NCBI GenBank assembly: GCA_024760905.1
Contig: CM045729.1
Location: forward strand, 62,364,580 to 62,428,579
DNA: 64,000 bases
DNA from: Plotosus lineatus
Lineage: Eukaryota > Chordata > Actinopteri > Siluriformes > Plotosidae
Reading direction: 5' to 3'
The translations under genes were made by a program, and so were the position numbers. The notes beneath the pieces are model-generated. The model ran no database searches, was not told where the DNA came from, and worked only from the letters and a program-made list of their open reading frames with translations. This document shows positions 47,849-59,615 of the stretch, piece after piece (within the stretch, counting starts at the first letter, position 1; each line of letters starts with the position of its first letter).

Positions 47849-49403
47849 CAGTGGTATGAAAAAGTATCTGAACCTTTTGAAATTTCTCACATCTCTGCAT
47901 AAAATCACCATTAAAATGTGATCTGATCTTTGTCAAAATCACACAGATGAAAAAACAGTGTCTGCTTTAACTAAAAACACCCAAACTAACTGAACCATCA
48001 CATTTAATATTTTATGCCCCCCCTGGCAGCAATAACTTCAACCAGACGCTTCCTGTAGCTACAGATCAGTCTGGCACATCAATCAGGACTAATCTTGGCC
48101 CACTCTTCTTTACAAAACTGCTGTAGTTCAGTCAGATTCCTGGGATGTCTCGCATGAATCGCTGTCTTGAGGTCATGCCACAGCATCTCAAAGAGGTTCA
48201 AGTCTGGACTTTGACTTGGACAATCCAGAACGTGTATTTTGTTCTTCTGAAACCATTCTGAAGTTGATTTACTTCTGTGTTTTGGATCATTGTCTTGTTG
48301 CAGCATCCATCCTCTTTTTAGCTTCAACTGTCTGACAGAAGGCCTCAGGTTTTCCTGCAAAACATCCTGATAAACTTTTGAATTCATTTTTCCATTAATG
48401 ATTGCAAGTTGTCCAGGCCCCGAGGCAGCAAAACAGCCACAAACCATGATGCGCCCTCCACCATGCTTCACGGTGGGGATGAGGTGTTGATGTTGGTGAG
48501 CTGTTCCATTTTTCCTCCACACATGACGTTGTGTGTTCCTCCCAAACAATTCAACTTTGGTTTAATCAGTCCACAAAATATTTTGCCAAAACTTCTGTGG
48601 AGTGTCCAAGTACCTTTTTGCGAACATTAAACGAGCAACAATGTTTTTTTTTTAGACAGCAGTGGCTTCCTCCTTGGAGTCCTCCCATGAACACCATTCT
48701 TGGCCATTGTTTTACATATAGTTGATGTGTGCACAGAGATATTTGACTGTGCCAGTGATTTCTGTAAGTCTTTAGCAGACACTCTAGGGTTTTTTTTACC
48801 TCTCTGAGTATTCTGCGCTGAACTCTTGGTGTCATCTTTGGTGGACGGCCACTCCTTGGGAGAGAAGCAACAGTGCCAAACTCTCTCCATTTGTAGACAA
48901 CTTCTCTGACTGTCGATTGATGAACATCCAGACTTTTAGAGATGGTTTTGTATCCTTTCCCAGCTTTATACAAATCAACAATTCTTGATCGCAGGTCTTC
49001 AGACAGCTCTTTTGAGCAAGCCATGGTGAACATCAGACAATGCTTCTCATCAAGGCAATTCTTACCAGGTGTGTGTTTTATAGTGGGCAGGGCAGCTTTA
49101 AGCCACTCATCAGTGATTGAACACACACCTGACTTAAATCGTTTGGTAAAAAAATTGGTTTCAATTGCTCTTTAAGTCTCCTTAGGCAGAGGGTTCAATT
49201 ACTTATTCCTCCCACTTCTGTCATTGTTTGCACACTATCCTCATTAAAATATGAAAACCTATAAATGTTTGGGTGATTTTATTTAAAGCAGACACTGCTT
49301 TTTCATCTGTGTGATTTTGACAAAGATCAGATCACATTTGGTGGTGATTTTATGCAGAAATGTGAGAAATTCCAAAAGGTTCAGATACTTTTTCATATCA
49401 CTG
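47849..49403 (-). mobile_element. Tc1/mariner element with long inverted repeats
   Basis: 1555 bp flanked by TA (47847-47848 and 49404-49405). Both ends start CAGTG(G/A)TATGAAAAAGTAT and the similarity runs at least 120 bp inward (47849-47975 and about 49275-49403). Confidence 0.93.
48079..49024 (-). pseudogene. Tc1 transposase
   Basis: Starts MACSKELSEDLRSRIVDLYK at 49024 with an HTH domain (YKTISKSLDVHQSTVREVVY) and GRPPK linker. The frame then shifts at least twice. The DDE region keeps GAT for the first D but the next codon is [26 protein letters not shown] and SPDLNLFEMLWHDLK follow to the natural end KISPD. A poly-T run at 48645-48653 marks one frameshift. Confidence 0.93.
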
Positions 49404-49435
49404 TATATAACTATCTAATCACACTCACTTCTGTT

Positions 49436-49729
49436 GGGGGCCAGTGGTGTAGTCGTAAGGGTGCTGCGCTCATGATCAGGAGGTTGTGAGTTCAAATCCC
49501 ACTGAGACCTCACTGTGCTAAGTCCCCTGGGCAAGGTCTCAACCACAAGTGTGGCTCTGTTTAGCCAGCAGTATAAATGGGTACCAATAAAAATATACTG
49601 GGAAGGTAACCTGCGATGAACTAGTGTCCCACCCAGGAGGAGTTGAACTCCTGGTCACTTCATGCTACAGAAGCCAAGGATAAGCACCAGCCTGATGAGC
49701 CACTAGGCTCAGGTATAAAAACCCAAAAG
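49436..49729 (+). mobile_element. SINE-B copy
   Basis: Head CCAGTGGTGTAGTCGTAAGG, B box GAGTTCAAATCCCAC, tail TGATGAGCCACTAGGCTCAG. It starts 33 bp after the Tc1 element at 47849-49403. Confidence 0.85.
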
Positions 49730-49735
49730 ACTTTA

Positions 49736-50597
49736 CTTATATGTAACCCAAGCTGACAAAATAAGTTAGAAGTCACAAGTGCCCCTTGGAAATACAGACC
49801 ATAATGCATTAAATGTCAACTTTTCATTTTTTTCTCTGATTTGATCGATGAACTATTAATCGATCATTTCCTGAATTTTTATAGCCAATAAACTTATATA
49901 AAGTAAAGAAATTGGTCACTGAAATTAGTTCTACCCTCAAACTTGGCAGAAAAGACAACAAAATATACACAAAGCCAGCAAAGGTAGATGTTTAAGTTCT
50001 TGTCACCGCCAACATGTGATTTTGCCCACACATGAAAAACGTTTGTCGCTCATCGCTGACGAAAAATCCACATTAACAATTTAATTGGTCCTGCTGGCAG
50101 TCTTTTTTAGTCAGCATGCAAAACCGAACAATCTGGAATTAAACAAACACTGAAGGGGTCTTGGTCGATTGACTGCCCTTTCATGTGCAAGAACAGCGCT
50201 ATCGAGGTTGCTTCTTGGACTCAGAACGAGTCTATACATCAACACGTAGAAATGCAGGGATCCTTTTCGATTAGTAATTGTACAATTTTGAAACCAACAT
50301 GTATATTTTCATGAGCTGTTTAGTCTTGAGCCAGAAGTTTGTAGTGAGACAGATTCAAGTCACGTACTACATGTACCGATACAGATAGGGCTTGTGCTAT
50401 CCTGTTCTTAGATGTTTATGCATTCTGTTCAGATTTTTTCTGGTACTGAAAAGATATGATTTGATGTCAGTCCAGTTCCCATATAAAAATAGACCATAAG
50501 GGTCCAGACGCTTCCACCAAAAAGACCATTTCATAATATGCCAATATATTTCAAGCAGCACAAGTATGAAAGCAATAGCTGTAGCTTGTGGCAAGTC
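49736..50597. other. unique DNA
   Basis: No recognised feature. Confidence 0.5.
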
Positions 50598-50762
50598 TTC
50601 TTTTCCTTTCGGCTGCTCCCTTCAGGGGTCGCCACAGCAAATCACCCGCTTCCATCTCACCCTGTCCTCTGCATCTTCTTCTCTTACGCCAATGACCTTC
50701 AGGTCTTCCTTCACCACATCCATAAATCTCTTCTTTGGTCTTTCTCTAGGCCTTGAAAACCT
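50598..50762 (-). mobile_element. RTE LINE 3' end
   Basis: Reverse complement of the RTE C-terminus and tail (RPKKRFMDVVKEDLKVIG, then the gattcgctgtggcga-type tail). Confidence 0.85.
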
Positions 50763-51639
50763 AATATTCAATTTTGGCTCTGTGACCTTGAAAAGAAGGT
50801 CAAGGTCACTTTCACAAACTCCCAACACTCATAACAGTGAGCCAGCATACCAAGTTTAAAATTCCCAGCTTCAACACATAGCAAGTAAATGTCTGGAAAA
50901 TAAAGTGTGATGGTGGGAAGGACAGATGGACGGGCAGAACTCGTTTCTGTAGCTCCTGGTGGGAGGAGCTAAAAACTGCTGATTTTCAGGACTTGAGTAA
51001 TCCTGTGCTTAACTATATTTTGATCAGATTTTATTTTCATTTCATGAAGATAAATTAAATAGTTTGAGAAATCTCTTTGTAAGTGTTTGCCTCAAGTGAC
51101 ACCTGTCTGAAGTACAATTATATTCTGCTGTACTTTCTGTCTCTGTGATATGTACAGATAATTGAAGTTTGAGATGAGAGATAATTAAAGGTAATTGAAG
51201 TTTAAAAACCTGTATTTAAATTTTAATTATGAAATGTCCTTTGCTTCCTTTCCCTTTGAAATTATGGGAAATGATGTAATTAAATGACCTGCCAAGTTTT
51301 ACGTCAATAAAAGGAAAATAACCCACTGGTTGCTAAGGAATTCGAATGATATACATGTGTTTTTCTCTTCTTCTTCAGAATGATTGATGTAATCCAACAA
51401 ACCTCAGATATTCATAACTTCTTCCATTTTCAAAATATTTCAACAAACATGGCATCCTTGTAAAACTGACAATCTCCTTTTAACCCTGTCACAAACCTGT
51501 TTTTCAAATTTGGAGCATTCAGATTAATTTTGCCAGATCCGATCAACTATTGTGATTGCTGACACTATAGATACACAAACACCTGCCTGCATACTTGGAT
51601 TTGAGCTCATTTTTGTGCAACTTTGATAAATAAATGTCA
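50763..51639. other. unclassified repeat-like stretch then unique DNA
   Basis: 50763-50970 (CAAGGTCACTTTCACAAACT, GGTGGGAAGGACAGATGGAC) has the look of an interspersed element without visible ends; the rest is unique. Confidence 0.4.
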
Positions 51640-51647
51640 CCATAGAA

Positions 51648-51923
51648 CAGGGGTCTCAAACTCATTCCACAAAGGGCCATAGTGGCTGCAGGTTTTTGCT
51701 TCAACCAAGCAGAGCACACGTCACTCGCGCATTTTAACAAACGGTTTCAGTCTTCAGGCAGACGATTGGTCAATCTGTGTTATCATTACAGAGACTGACC
51801 AATCAACTGCCTGAAGACTCAGATCAGTTGTTTCAATGAGCAAAGACAGCTGTGCTGCTGCTTGGTTTGAAGCAAAAACCTGCAGCCACTGCGGCCCTTT
51901 GTGGAATGAGTTTGAGACCCCTG
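51648..51923 (+). mobile_element. fold-back MITE (CAGGGGTCTCAAACTC)
   Basis: 276 bp with about 60-70 bp near-perfect inverted repeats starting CAGGGGTCTCAAACTCATTC. The 7-bp flanks catagaa are identical. hAT-like from end sequence and duplication length. Confidence 0.85.
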
Positions 51924-51943
51924 CATAGAATGTCATGTACATA

Positions 51944-52153
51944 CAGTGAATATATTGGTAGTAGGATGCTGAGGTTGGAACTACCAGGCAGAAGGCCTAG
52001 AGGAAGACCAAAGGGGAGATTTATGGATGTGGTGACGGAGGACATGAAGGTAGTTGGTGTAAGAGGAGAAGATGCAGAGGATAGGGTGAGATAGAGGTGG
52101 ATGATTCGCTGTGGCGGCCCCTGAGGGGAACAGCCGAAAGGAAAAGAAGATAT
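51944..52153 (+). mobile_element. RTE LINE 3' end
   Basis: RTE C-terminus (SEYIGSRMLRLELPGRRPRG) and tail ending in GAAAAGAAGATATA. It starts about 20 bp after a fold-back MITE. Confidence 0.85.
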
Positions 52154-52891
52154 ATCAAAAGCAAACCCTCTTCTTTATCAATTGAAGTGGTCATCATAAA
52201 TGCGTTGTGTATCTGTGTTCTTCTGTATATGTTTCTCTGAACTTTTAATTTTTGCAGAGTTACCAGTTAGCTATAAATATATTTATGGCAATTGTGTTAA
52301 CCCTTTGAAACGTTACTTTTTCTTTTTGCCAAAGGGAGTGCACATGTTCTATAACACAATGATACACATGAAGAAATAAAACAGTCTATGATGAATGCAT
52401 CTAATAATTAAACACTTAAAAACTGATCGAATAAATGTTATTGTAATGTCAAAGCAAGAGAAAATGAGATTTGATAAGATCCTCAATCGAGACTTACTGC
52501 TTTTCTTCTCCCACAAAATGTCAAGCAAAGACAGGAGAATGCTTTCTCTTTCAGATCTATGACTTCTGCTCGAAGTTAATTAATACAAATAAATCATGTC
52601 TTTAGATATAGAGGCATATAACAGCCTAAACGAAAACCTCCAGTAACACCCACAGTGGTGAGAGCCAGAGGATTGTTAACAGAAGAGAATTAGCTCATGG
52701 CTGGGTGTCTCCCTGCACTCTACATTAACTCTGAGCAGCAGCTCTGAAGGACCGTAGAGTAGCGGGGCAGTACAGGCTGGCACACACTGGGATACAGCAC
52801 TACTCAGTTACTCTGCCATAATCTGATACGCTTGAAAGCAACTGATTCAAGTTTTTGGATCAGAATAAATAAATCGTCCTCAAAATAAGAC
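52154..52891. other. unique DNA
   Basis: No recognised feature. Confidence 0.5.
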
Positions 52892-52902
52892 TGGTAGTAA
52901 GT

Positions 52903-55900
52903 CTCATCTCATCTCATCTTCTTCCGCTTAGTCCGGGGTCGGGTCGCGGGGGCAGCAACCTTAGCAAAGAGGTCCAGACATCCCTCTCCCGAGCCACTTC
53001 CTCCAACTCTCCCGGGGGGACACCGAGGCGGTCCCAGACAAGCCGAGAGACATAGTCCCTCCAGCGTGTTCTAGGTCGACCCGGTCTCTTCCCGGTTGGA
53101 CATGCCCGAAACACCACACCAGGGAGGCGTCCAGGGGCATTCTAACCAGATGCCCGAGCCACCTCAACTGGCCCCTCTCAATGCGGAGGAGCAGCGGATC
53201 TACTCGAGCTCTCCCCGGATGGCGGAGCTTCTCACCTCATCTCTAAGGGAGAACCCCGCCACCCGGCGAAGGAAGCTCATTTCAGCCGCTTGTATCCGTG
53301 ATCTTGTTCTTTCGGTCATTACCCAAAGCTCGTGACCATAGGTGAGGGTTGGAACGTAGATCGACTGGTAAATTGAGAGCTTCGCCTTGCGGCTCAGCTC
53401 CTTTTTCACCACGACGGACCGGTACAGGCACCGCTTAACAGCAGAGGCTGCAGCGATCCGTCTGTCGATCTCTCGCTCCATCCTTCCTCACTCGTAAACA
53501 AGACCCCAAGATACTTAAACTCCTCCACTTGGGGCAGGACCTCATCCCGACCCAGAGGGTGCATTCCACCATTGACCGACTGAGAACCATGGCCTCGGAC
53601 TTGGAGGTACTGCTCTTCATCCCGCCTGCTTCGCACTCAGCTGCGCATCGCTCCCATGAGAGCTGGAGGGCCCAGCTTGATGAAGCCACAGGGACAACAT
53701 CATCCGCAAAGCAGAGATGATATCCGATGGCCACCGAACCAGAACCCCTCATCGCCTCGACTGCGCCTAGAAATTCTGTCCATAAAAATTATGAACAGAA
53801 TCGGTGACAAAGGACAGCCTTGGCGGACTCCAACTCCCACCGGAAACGAATCCGAGCTGCTGTTACCAATACGGACCAAACTCTGGCTTCGGTGATACAG
53901 CGACCGAATAGCTCGTAGCAACGGATCCGGAACGCCGTACTCTCGGAGCACGCCCCACAAGATCTTTCGAGGGACACGGTCGAAAGCCTTCTCCAAATCC
54001 ACAAAGCACATGTGGACAGATTGGGCAAACTCCCATGCGGCCTCCAGAATCCTGTGGAGCGTATAGAGTTGGTCAAGAGTGCTGCGGCCAGGACGAAAAC
54101 CACATTGTTCCTCCTGAATCCGAGGTTCGACTATCGGTCGGATCCTCCTCTCTAGTACCCCTGCATAGACTTTACCAGGTAGGCTGAGGAGTGTAATTCC
54201 CCGATAATTGGAACACACCCTCCGGTCCCCCTTCTTAAAAATTGGGACCACCACCCCAGTTTGCCAATCCAGAGGTACAGCCCCGATGACCACGCGATGT
54301 TGCAGAGACGTGTCAACCAAGACAGTCCTACAACATCCAGAGTCCTGAGGTATTCCGGGCGGATCTCGTCCAACCCCGGAGCTCGACCACCGAGGAGCGT
54401 TTTGACAACCTCAGTGACCTCCACTCCAGTGATGGGCGGACCCTCACCCGAACCCCCAGGGTCTTCCTCTTCCACGGAGGGCGTGTTGGTGGGATTGAGA
54501 AGGTCCTCAAAGTATTCCCTCCACCTCTCAACAACATCCCCAGTCAAGGTAAGCAGCTCCCCACCTCCACTGTAAACAGTGTTTGTGAAGAACTGCTTCC
54601 CCCTCCTGAGGCGTCGGATGGTGGCCCAGAACCTTTTGAGGCCAACCGATAATCACTCTCCAGGCCCTCACCGAACTCCTCCCACGCCCGAGATTTTGCA
54701 TCTGCGACAGCCTCGGCTGCAGCACGTTTGGCCTGCCGGTACCCGTTTGCTGCCTCGGGAGTCCCACAGGCTAATAAAACCCGATAGGCCTCCTTCTTCA
54801 GCTGGACGGCCCCCTTCACCGCAGGTGTCCACCACCGGTTCGGGATTACCGCCACGACAAGCACCGACGACCTTACGGCCACAGCTATCGGCTGCCGCCT
54901 CAGCAATGGAGGCACGACACATGGCCCATTCAGATTCCATGTCCCCCCGCCTCCTCCGCAACGTGGTTGTAGCTCTGCCGGAGGTGGGAGTTAAAGGCCT
55001 CTCAGACACGGGGCTCCGCCAACCGTTCCCAGCAGACCCTGATTACACGCTTGGGCCTGCCAGGTCTGGAAGGCATCCTCCCACACCACGAAGCCAACTC
55101 ACCACCAGGTAGTGATCGGTAGACAGCTCAGCTCCTCTCTTCACCCGAGTGTCCAGAACATATGGTCGCAAGTCCGATGACACGACTACAAAGTCAATCA
55201 TCGAACTGCGACCTAGGGTGTCCTGGTGCCAAGTGCACTTATGGACACCCTTATGTTCGAACATGGTGTTCGTGATAGACAAACTATGACGAGCACAGAA
55301 GTCCAACAACGACACACCATTCGGATTCAGACTGGAGAGGCCGTACCTACCGATCACACCCTTCCAGGTCACACTATCGTTGCCCACATGGGCATTGAAG
55401 TCTCCCAAGACAACGAGCGAGTCTCCCGAGGGAGCGTTCTCCAACACCCCCAAAGACTCCAAAAGGGTGGGTACTCTGAACTGTCATTTGGTGCATAAGC
55501 ACAAATAACAGTCAGGACCCGCCCCCACCCGAAGACGGAGGGAAGCTACCCTTTCGTCCAACCGGGAGAACCCCAACATTTGGGCACCGAGACGGGGGCA
55601 ACAAGAATACCCACACCGGCTCGCCGCCTCTCCCCATGAGCAACTCCAGAATAGAAGAAGGTCCAGCCTCTTTCGAGATGGATGGTTCCAGAGCCCAAGC
55701 TATGCGTTGAGGTGAGCCCGACTATATCTAGTCGGTATCTCTCCACCTCACGCACCAAATCGGGCTCCTTTCCCGCCAGAGAGGTGACATTCCATGTCCC
55801 GAAGGTCAGAGTAAGCAGCCGAGGATCAGTCCGACAGAACCCATGCCTTCGGCTGCCACCCAACTCACACTGCACCCGACCCCTAAAACTCCTCCCACGG

Positions 55901-55915
55901 GTGGTGGGTCCATGA
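52903..55915 (-). mobile_element. GC-rich non-LTR LINE, about 3 kb
   Basis: Bounded by perfect 11-bp direct repeats TGGTAGTAAGT at 52892-52902 and 55916-55926. The 3' end (left side) is the reverse complement of GGTTGCTGCCCCCGCGACCC followed by AAGCGGAAGAAGATGAGATG, a short-repeat tail rather than poly(A). Markedly richer in G+C than its surroundings. Clade not settled (Rex/I/R2-like alternatives); the 5' end is probably truncated. Confidence 0.9.
52914..55875 (-). pseudogene. LINE endonuclease-reverse transcriptase
   Basis: Read on the minus strand. The endonuclease begins LTFGTWNVTSLAGKEPD (55546-55875), continues [14 protein letters not shown] and ends [15 protein letters not shown] with [10 protein letters not shown] (55043-55462). 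Then RT: CSNYRGITLLSLPGKVYAG, CFVDLEKAFDRVPRKILWGV, VRQGCPLSPILFIIFMDRIS (53700-54320), CFADDVV (about 53690-53730) and the C-terminus LSRKAKLSIYQSIYVPTLTY and GRPRTRWRDYVSRLVWDRLG. At least four frameshifts separate these pieces, so no intact protein can be made. Confidence 0.88.
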
Positions 55916-55939
55916 TGGTAGTAAGTAATTATTAATATA

Positions 55940-57199
55940 CAGTCGGCCCTCTACTTACAAAAACCTCTAAATACGAAAAATCCAGGTTATGAAAAATATT
56001 TTCCTAAATTTTCGTCCTCAGTATACGATACAACTACTTCTCACGAAAAGCGCCAAACGCGCCATTCAACCATTCAAACAATGCGCGAGTTGCTCTCTCA
56101 TTCACTGTCTCCCAACATCCGTCCCTGCTGGCCTCCCATTGGCCAGGAGGGAGCTGAACTGTACCCATTACTGTACCCATACTTCTTGTTTGTCAAACGC
56201 GTGAAGGAGAGTTGAACAGGACTGTTGGCTCGTGAGGTTTTTTGAGAGTGATCATTGCAGCATTATATTTCGTTATCCATCATGGGCCCCAAGAAAGTGA
56301 TTCCTAGTGACACTGAAAAGAAGAAGCGGGCTCCGTTATCAATCGAAGTGAAGCAGGCGATAATAAAAAAAATACGAAAGTGGGATGCGGTTGAGCGAAA
56401 TCGCAAAGGAGTATGGCCGAAACCCCTCTACAATCGGAACAATACTAAAGTAGAAGGAGACCTTAAAAGCGACGACCCCTTCGAAAGGTCTCTCTGTGAT
56501 ATGCGACACTCAGCAATGCATGAGGAATTCAGCGAAGAGGATGTCGAGGAGGAGGCGGCCATCTGCACGAATAAAAGATGTGCTGGTGAAATTTTATGAC
56601 ATTTCTGATTTCGTGGAAAAACAACATCCCGAAAAAGTGTTCACGACTCATACTATCGCCAACTTTGACGACGTTTGCCTCGTGCATTTCAGGAACATTA
56701 TGAAAAGTCGTCAAAGGCAAACGTCGTTAGATCAATATTTCACCAAACGTCCTTCAACAAGCACTGCCGAAGGTGCTGAAGGTGAAAGTGAACCCAAACA
56801 GGCAAAAATCAGTTAAATTTAGTTCAGTGGAATGAAGTTGTTTAATTCAGTAAATGTTTAATAAATGTTTAATATCGTTAGGTTTGGTTAATAAAAAAAT
56901 TGGTTAATAAAAAATGTTTAATACTGTACCATGTTTAATTAATAAATATGTTAATAAAATGGTGTTATATGTTAATAAAATGTTTATATGGTTTAATAAA
57001 TAAGTTTCTTTTACTTTTAACACATATTTCATACAAAATCGGTGTACTTTTATCATTTTTAAAGGGTTTGTGGGGTTGTCTTGGGAGCCTTGGAACAAAT
57101 CGCGCGTTTTACATGTAAAATGTTCCTTTTCTTACGAAAACTCCAGGTTCTGAAAAAGGCTCTGGAACGGATTGATATCGTAAGTAGAGGGCCGACTGT
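55940..57199 (+). mobile_element. pogo/Tigger element, family 1, internally deleted
   Basis: 1260 bp flanked by TA (55938-55939 and 57200-57201). The terminal repeats CAGTCGGCCCTCTACTTAC are identical at both ends for 19 bp. Confidence 0.93.
56282..56816 (+). pseudogene. pogo/Tigger transposase, N- and C-terminal ends joined
   Basis: The N-terminal part is MGPKKVIPSDTEKKKRAPLS then IEVKQAIIKKIRKWDAVERN. An internal deletion removes most of the DNA-binding and DDE domains. After one frame change near 56560 the C-terminus reads VLVKFYDISDFVEKQHPEKV, CLVHFRNIMKSRQRQTSLDQ and YFTKRPSTS, stopping at 56814-56816. The SLDQYFTK end is the same motif class as at 26 kb. Confidence 0.88.
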
Positions 57200-57422
57200 A
57201 TTGTTAAGCAGCCAGTCAGGACTTATAGTTTCCAAACTAAAAAAAAATCTGAGGGTATCTCCAAGTGTGGCACCCTTATCTCCTTGGCAGAGCACACTGC
57301 ATATTTAGAAACTGATCGTGCATGCAGTCTTTTCCATTTTAGGTTTTACTTTCATTATCTCCATAGTGTTTCCTGTCATTTTTAACATGGTCTCTTATAT
57401 TTTCATGCAAATATTTCTTCTG

Positions 57423-57758
57423 AGGGCAGTGGTGGCCCGGTGGTAAGATGCCAGATTACTGATCCCAAGCTTGAGGTTTCAAAACCCACTGTCAACAGTT
57501 TTGACTGTTGTCCACCCAGTGCAGCTAACCAGGTTAACAAAGGCCGACAATGTCTCTCACTGTCTGTGGTGGGAGGCATGCAAAAGAACCATTGCTGACT
57601 TTCGTCAAGAGTAGGCTGCATAGCCGTCGGTCTGTTTCTCCCCTGCGATGGTCTGGCGAGCTGTCCAGGGTGTACTCTGTCCTCATCCAGAGTCAACTGA
57701 GAAGTGCACCAGCCTCCTTGCGACCGTAATTAGGATTAAGCTGTTCGGAAAATGAATG
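57423..57758 (+). mobile_element. SINE-A copy, L2-type tail
   Basis: 9-bp repeats aatatttct at 57410-57418 and 57759-57767 flank it. Confidence 0.82.
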
Positions 57759-57871
57759 AATATTTCTGTTGATAATACCCCCCCCCCCCCCCCCGAATAA
57801 TGCACACATGCACAATTAGCATGTCTCATCCAGTACAGTATTTAGAGTACGATAGTAAATTCCAGTTTATT

Positions 57872-58105
57872 CTGGTTCAGTCCAGTCCAAGGAAATCAAC
57901 CTCATCTGACCCATTCAAGTCTTGTCCCTTGTAATTCAGTCCTAGTCAATCCAAACTAAACCAATCTAATCCAGCCCAAGCCTAGCCAATCCGACCAAGT
58001 CATAGTATACCATGCCAAGTCATACCAAGCCAGTCTATTTAAATCAAGTTCAGAATATTTCAGGCCAATACAAATCAAATTAATCTTAGCCAATCCCATG
58101 TGGTA
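57872..58105. repeat. degenerate short-period repeat rich in CCAAG/CCAGT/CCAATC
   Basis: Many imperfect units such as CAGTCCAGTCCAAGG, CCAATCTAATCCAGCCCAAG and CCAAGTCATACCAAGCCAGT; no fixed period. Confidence 0.6.
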
Positions 58106-58839
58106 ATGTTTTTCATAGCTTCTAGCTGTGTATCCTACATCAATAAGTCAAAGTACAAATTTCAGACAATTCAATTGAGAGGAAATAGAAAAATGAACCT
58201 TCATGTCTTAGTTTTTCCTGGCTGGAGGAAAATTGAATCATTAATCCAACATGATGAAATCAAATTGTAAATTGGGTGAATTATGACATGCTTATCACCT
58301 TCAGATAATTTTAATAGCCAAGAACCAAAGCATCGTGTCTTATGAGTACTCCATCTGTTTTATTAGTATGGATTCACATGTTTACGTCTATCTGGCTGGA
58401 TTTGAGCCTTTGTTTTGGATTTTGCTTCCTAACACTAACTCTCAACTGTCTGCAATACTATACACAAGTAACCTGATGTTACTTCATCTCACAGCATTAG
58501 AAATGTTGAATTTACAGCTCAGTGAACACCATATTTATATCTTTTCACATCTATGTGTTCTTGCCCATCCACTACCCTTCTTTCTGCATTCATCTCAGAG
58601 TTTTCTATTTTTCAACCTTATCACGAGTCTCATCTGGAGTGCTTTTCTCACCAGTATTCACAGGCTCCATAACTGGTGTATAGGGACCAGTAAAACATGG
58701 AGACTTTGAGCAGAACAAGATCATGTCAAATGACATGATCATGAATACAGAAAGCCATAGATATGTTCCTATACTGTTAATTAAATACTAGTACTATAGT
58801 AAATTATTTCAAGATATAAATTTAAGTGCACTGCATTTT
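58106..58839. other. unique DNA
   Basis: No recognised feature. Confidence 0.5.
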
Positions 58840-59136
58840 GCGGGCTATAAGGCGCACCAGATTATAAGATGCAACAGCAATGAACAAACGTTGCACAGAC
58901 AGTTTTCCTACATAAGGCAAACCGGATTATAAGGGCGCATTAAGCGAAACAAAAGTTCGATGAGTCAAACTTGATTCAACTTTCACAATAACTCTCAACA
59001 TTGTTCAGTTGAACAATATAAAAAAATAAACTCACTTTTCAGTTCATTCTCTTCCACAAATCCATCAAATTCTTCATCTTCAGCATCTGAGTTTAACAGT
59101 TGCACAAGTTGGACATAAAGCCCGGATCCCTCTAAC

Positions 59137-59280
59137 TTACAACCTGTTGACACCAATATCTTGCAGCTGTATTTCTTCGGTTAGTCCACCCGGAATTATG
59201 GCAAGCTTCGAATTAGTTTGCTTCACTTGAGTTTTGATGGTATCAGTGAGATGGGCACCCATGAAGTCGCAGATCAATAG
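59137..59280 (-). pseudogene. pogo/Tigger DDE-domain fragment, copy 1
   Basis: 48 codons: LLICDFMGAHLTDTIKTQVK then QTNSKLAIIPGGLTEEIQLQ and DIGVNRL, then stop. The ICDxxxAHL segment holds the second catalytic aspartate of Tigger transposases. Confidence 0.85.
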
Positions 59281-59420
59281 AGATGGTGATTATGTGGGAA
59301 AAGTCTTCCGGTCTCGAGACGTAAACCTCTCTTAGCCACTCACATATTACTCAGCAAGTCACCTGATTATGATAGCCGTAATGCCGGTATTTTGACATAA
59401 AGCCCGGATCCTTCTAATTT

Positions 59421-59556
59421 ATGACCTGTTGACATCAATATCTAGCGGTTGGAGTTCATTGGTTAATCCACCAGAATGATGGTAAACTCTGAATTAGTTT
59501 GCTTCATGTGAGTTTTGACGATATCAGTGAGATGGGTGCGCATGGAGTCACGCAGC
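59421..59556 (-). pseudogene. pogo/Tigger DDE-domain fragment, copy 2
   Basis: Diverged duplicate of copy 1 (DSMRTHLTDIVKTHMKQTNS, then EFTIILVD and a stop). About 280 bp from copy 1 in the same orientation. Confidence 0.8.
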
Positions 59557-59615
59557 TTTGTCAATGCATAAGGCACACCGGATTATAAGGTGACAATAAG
59601 GACAATACGGTTGAG

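Larger units (their letters stand above)
58840..59615 (-). mobile_element. pogo/Tigger relic (ATAAGGCGCACC family)
   Basis: Bounded by CTATAAGGCGCACCAGATTA near 58848 and TAAGGCACACCGGATTATAA near 59570, with another such motif near 58922. Encodes two pieces of a Tigger-type DDE domain. Confidence 0.65.

Noticed and set aside
50255..50275. GCAGGGATCCTTTTCG as another family-2 pogo terminus
   Set aside because: The similarity stops after about 10 bp.
54579..55112. 177-codon plus-strand frame and other plus-strand frames at 53-55 kb
   Set aside because: Shadow frames of the GC-rich minus-strand LINE, whose domains are clear on the other strand.
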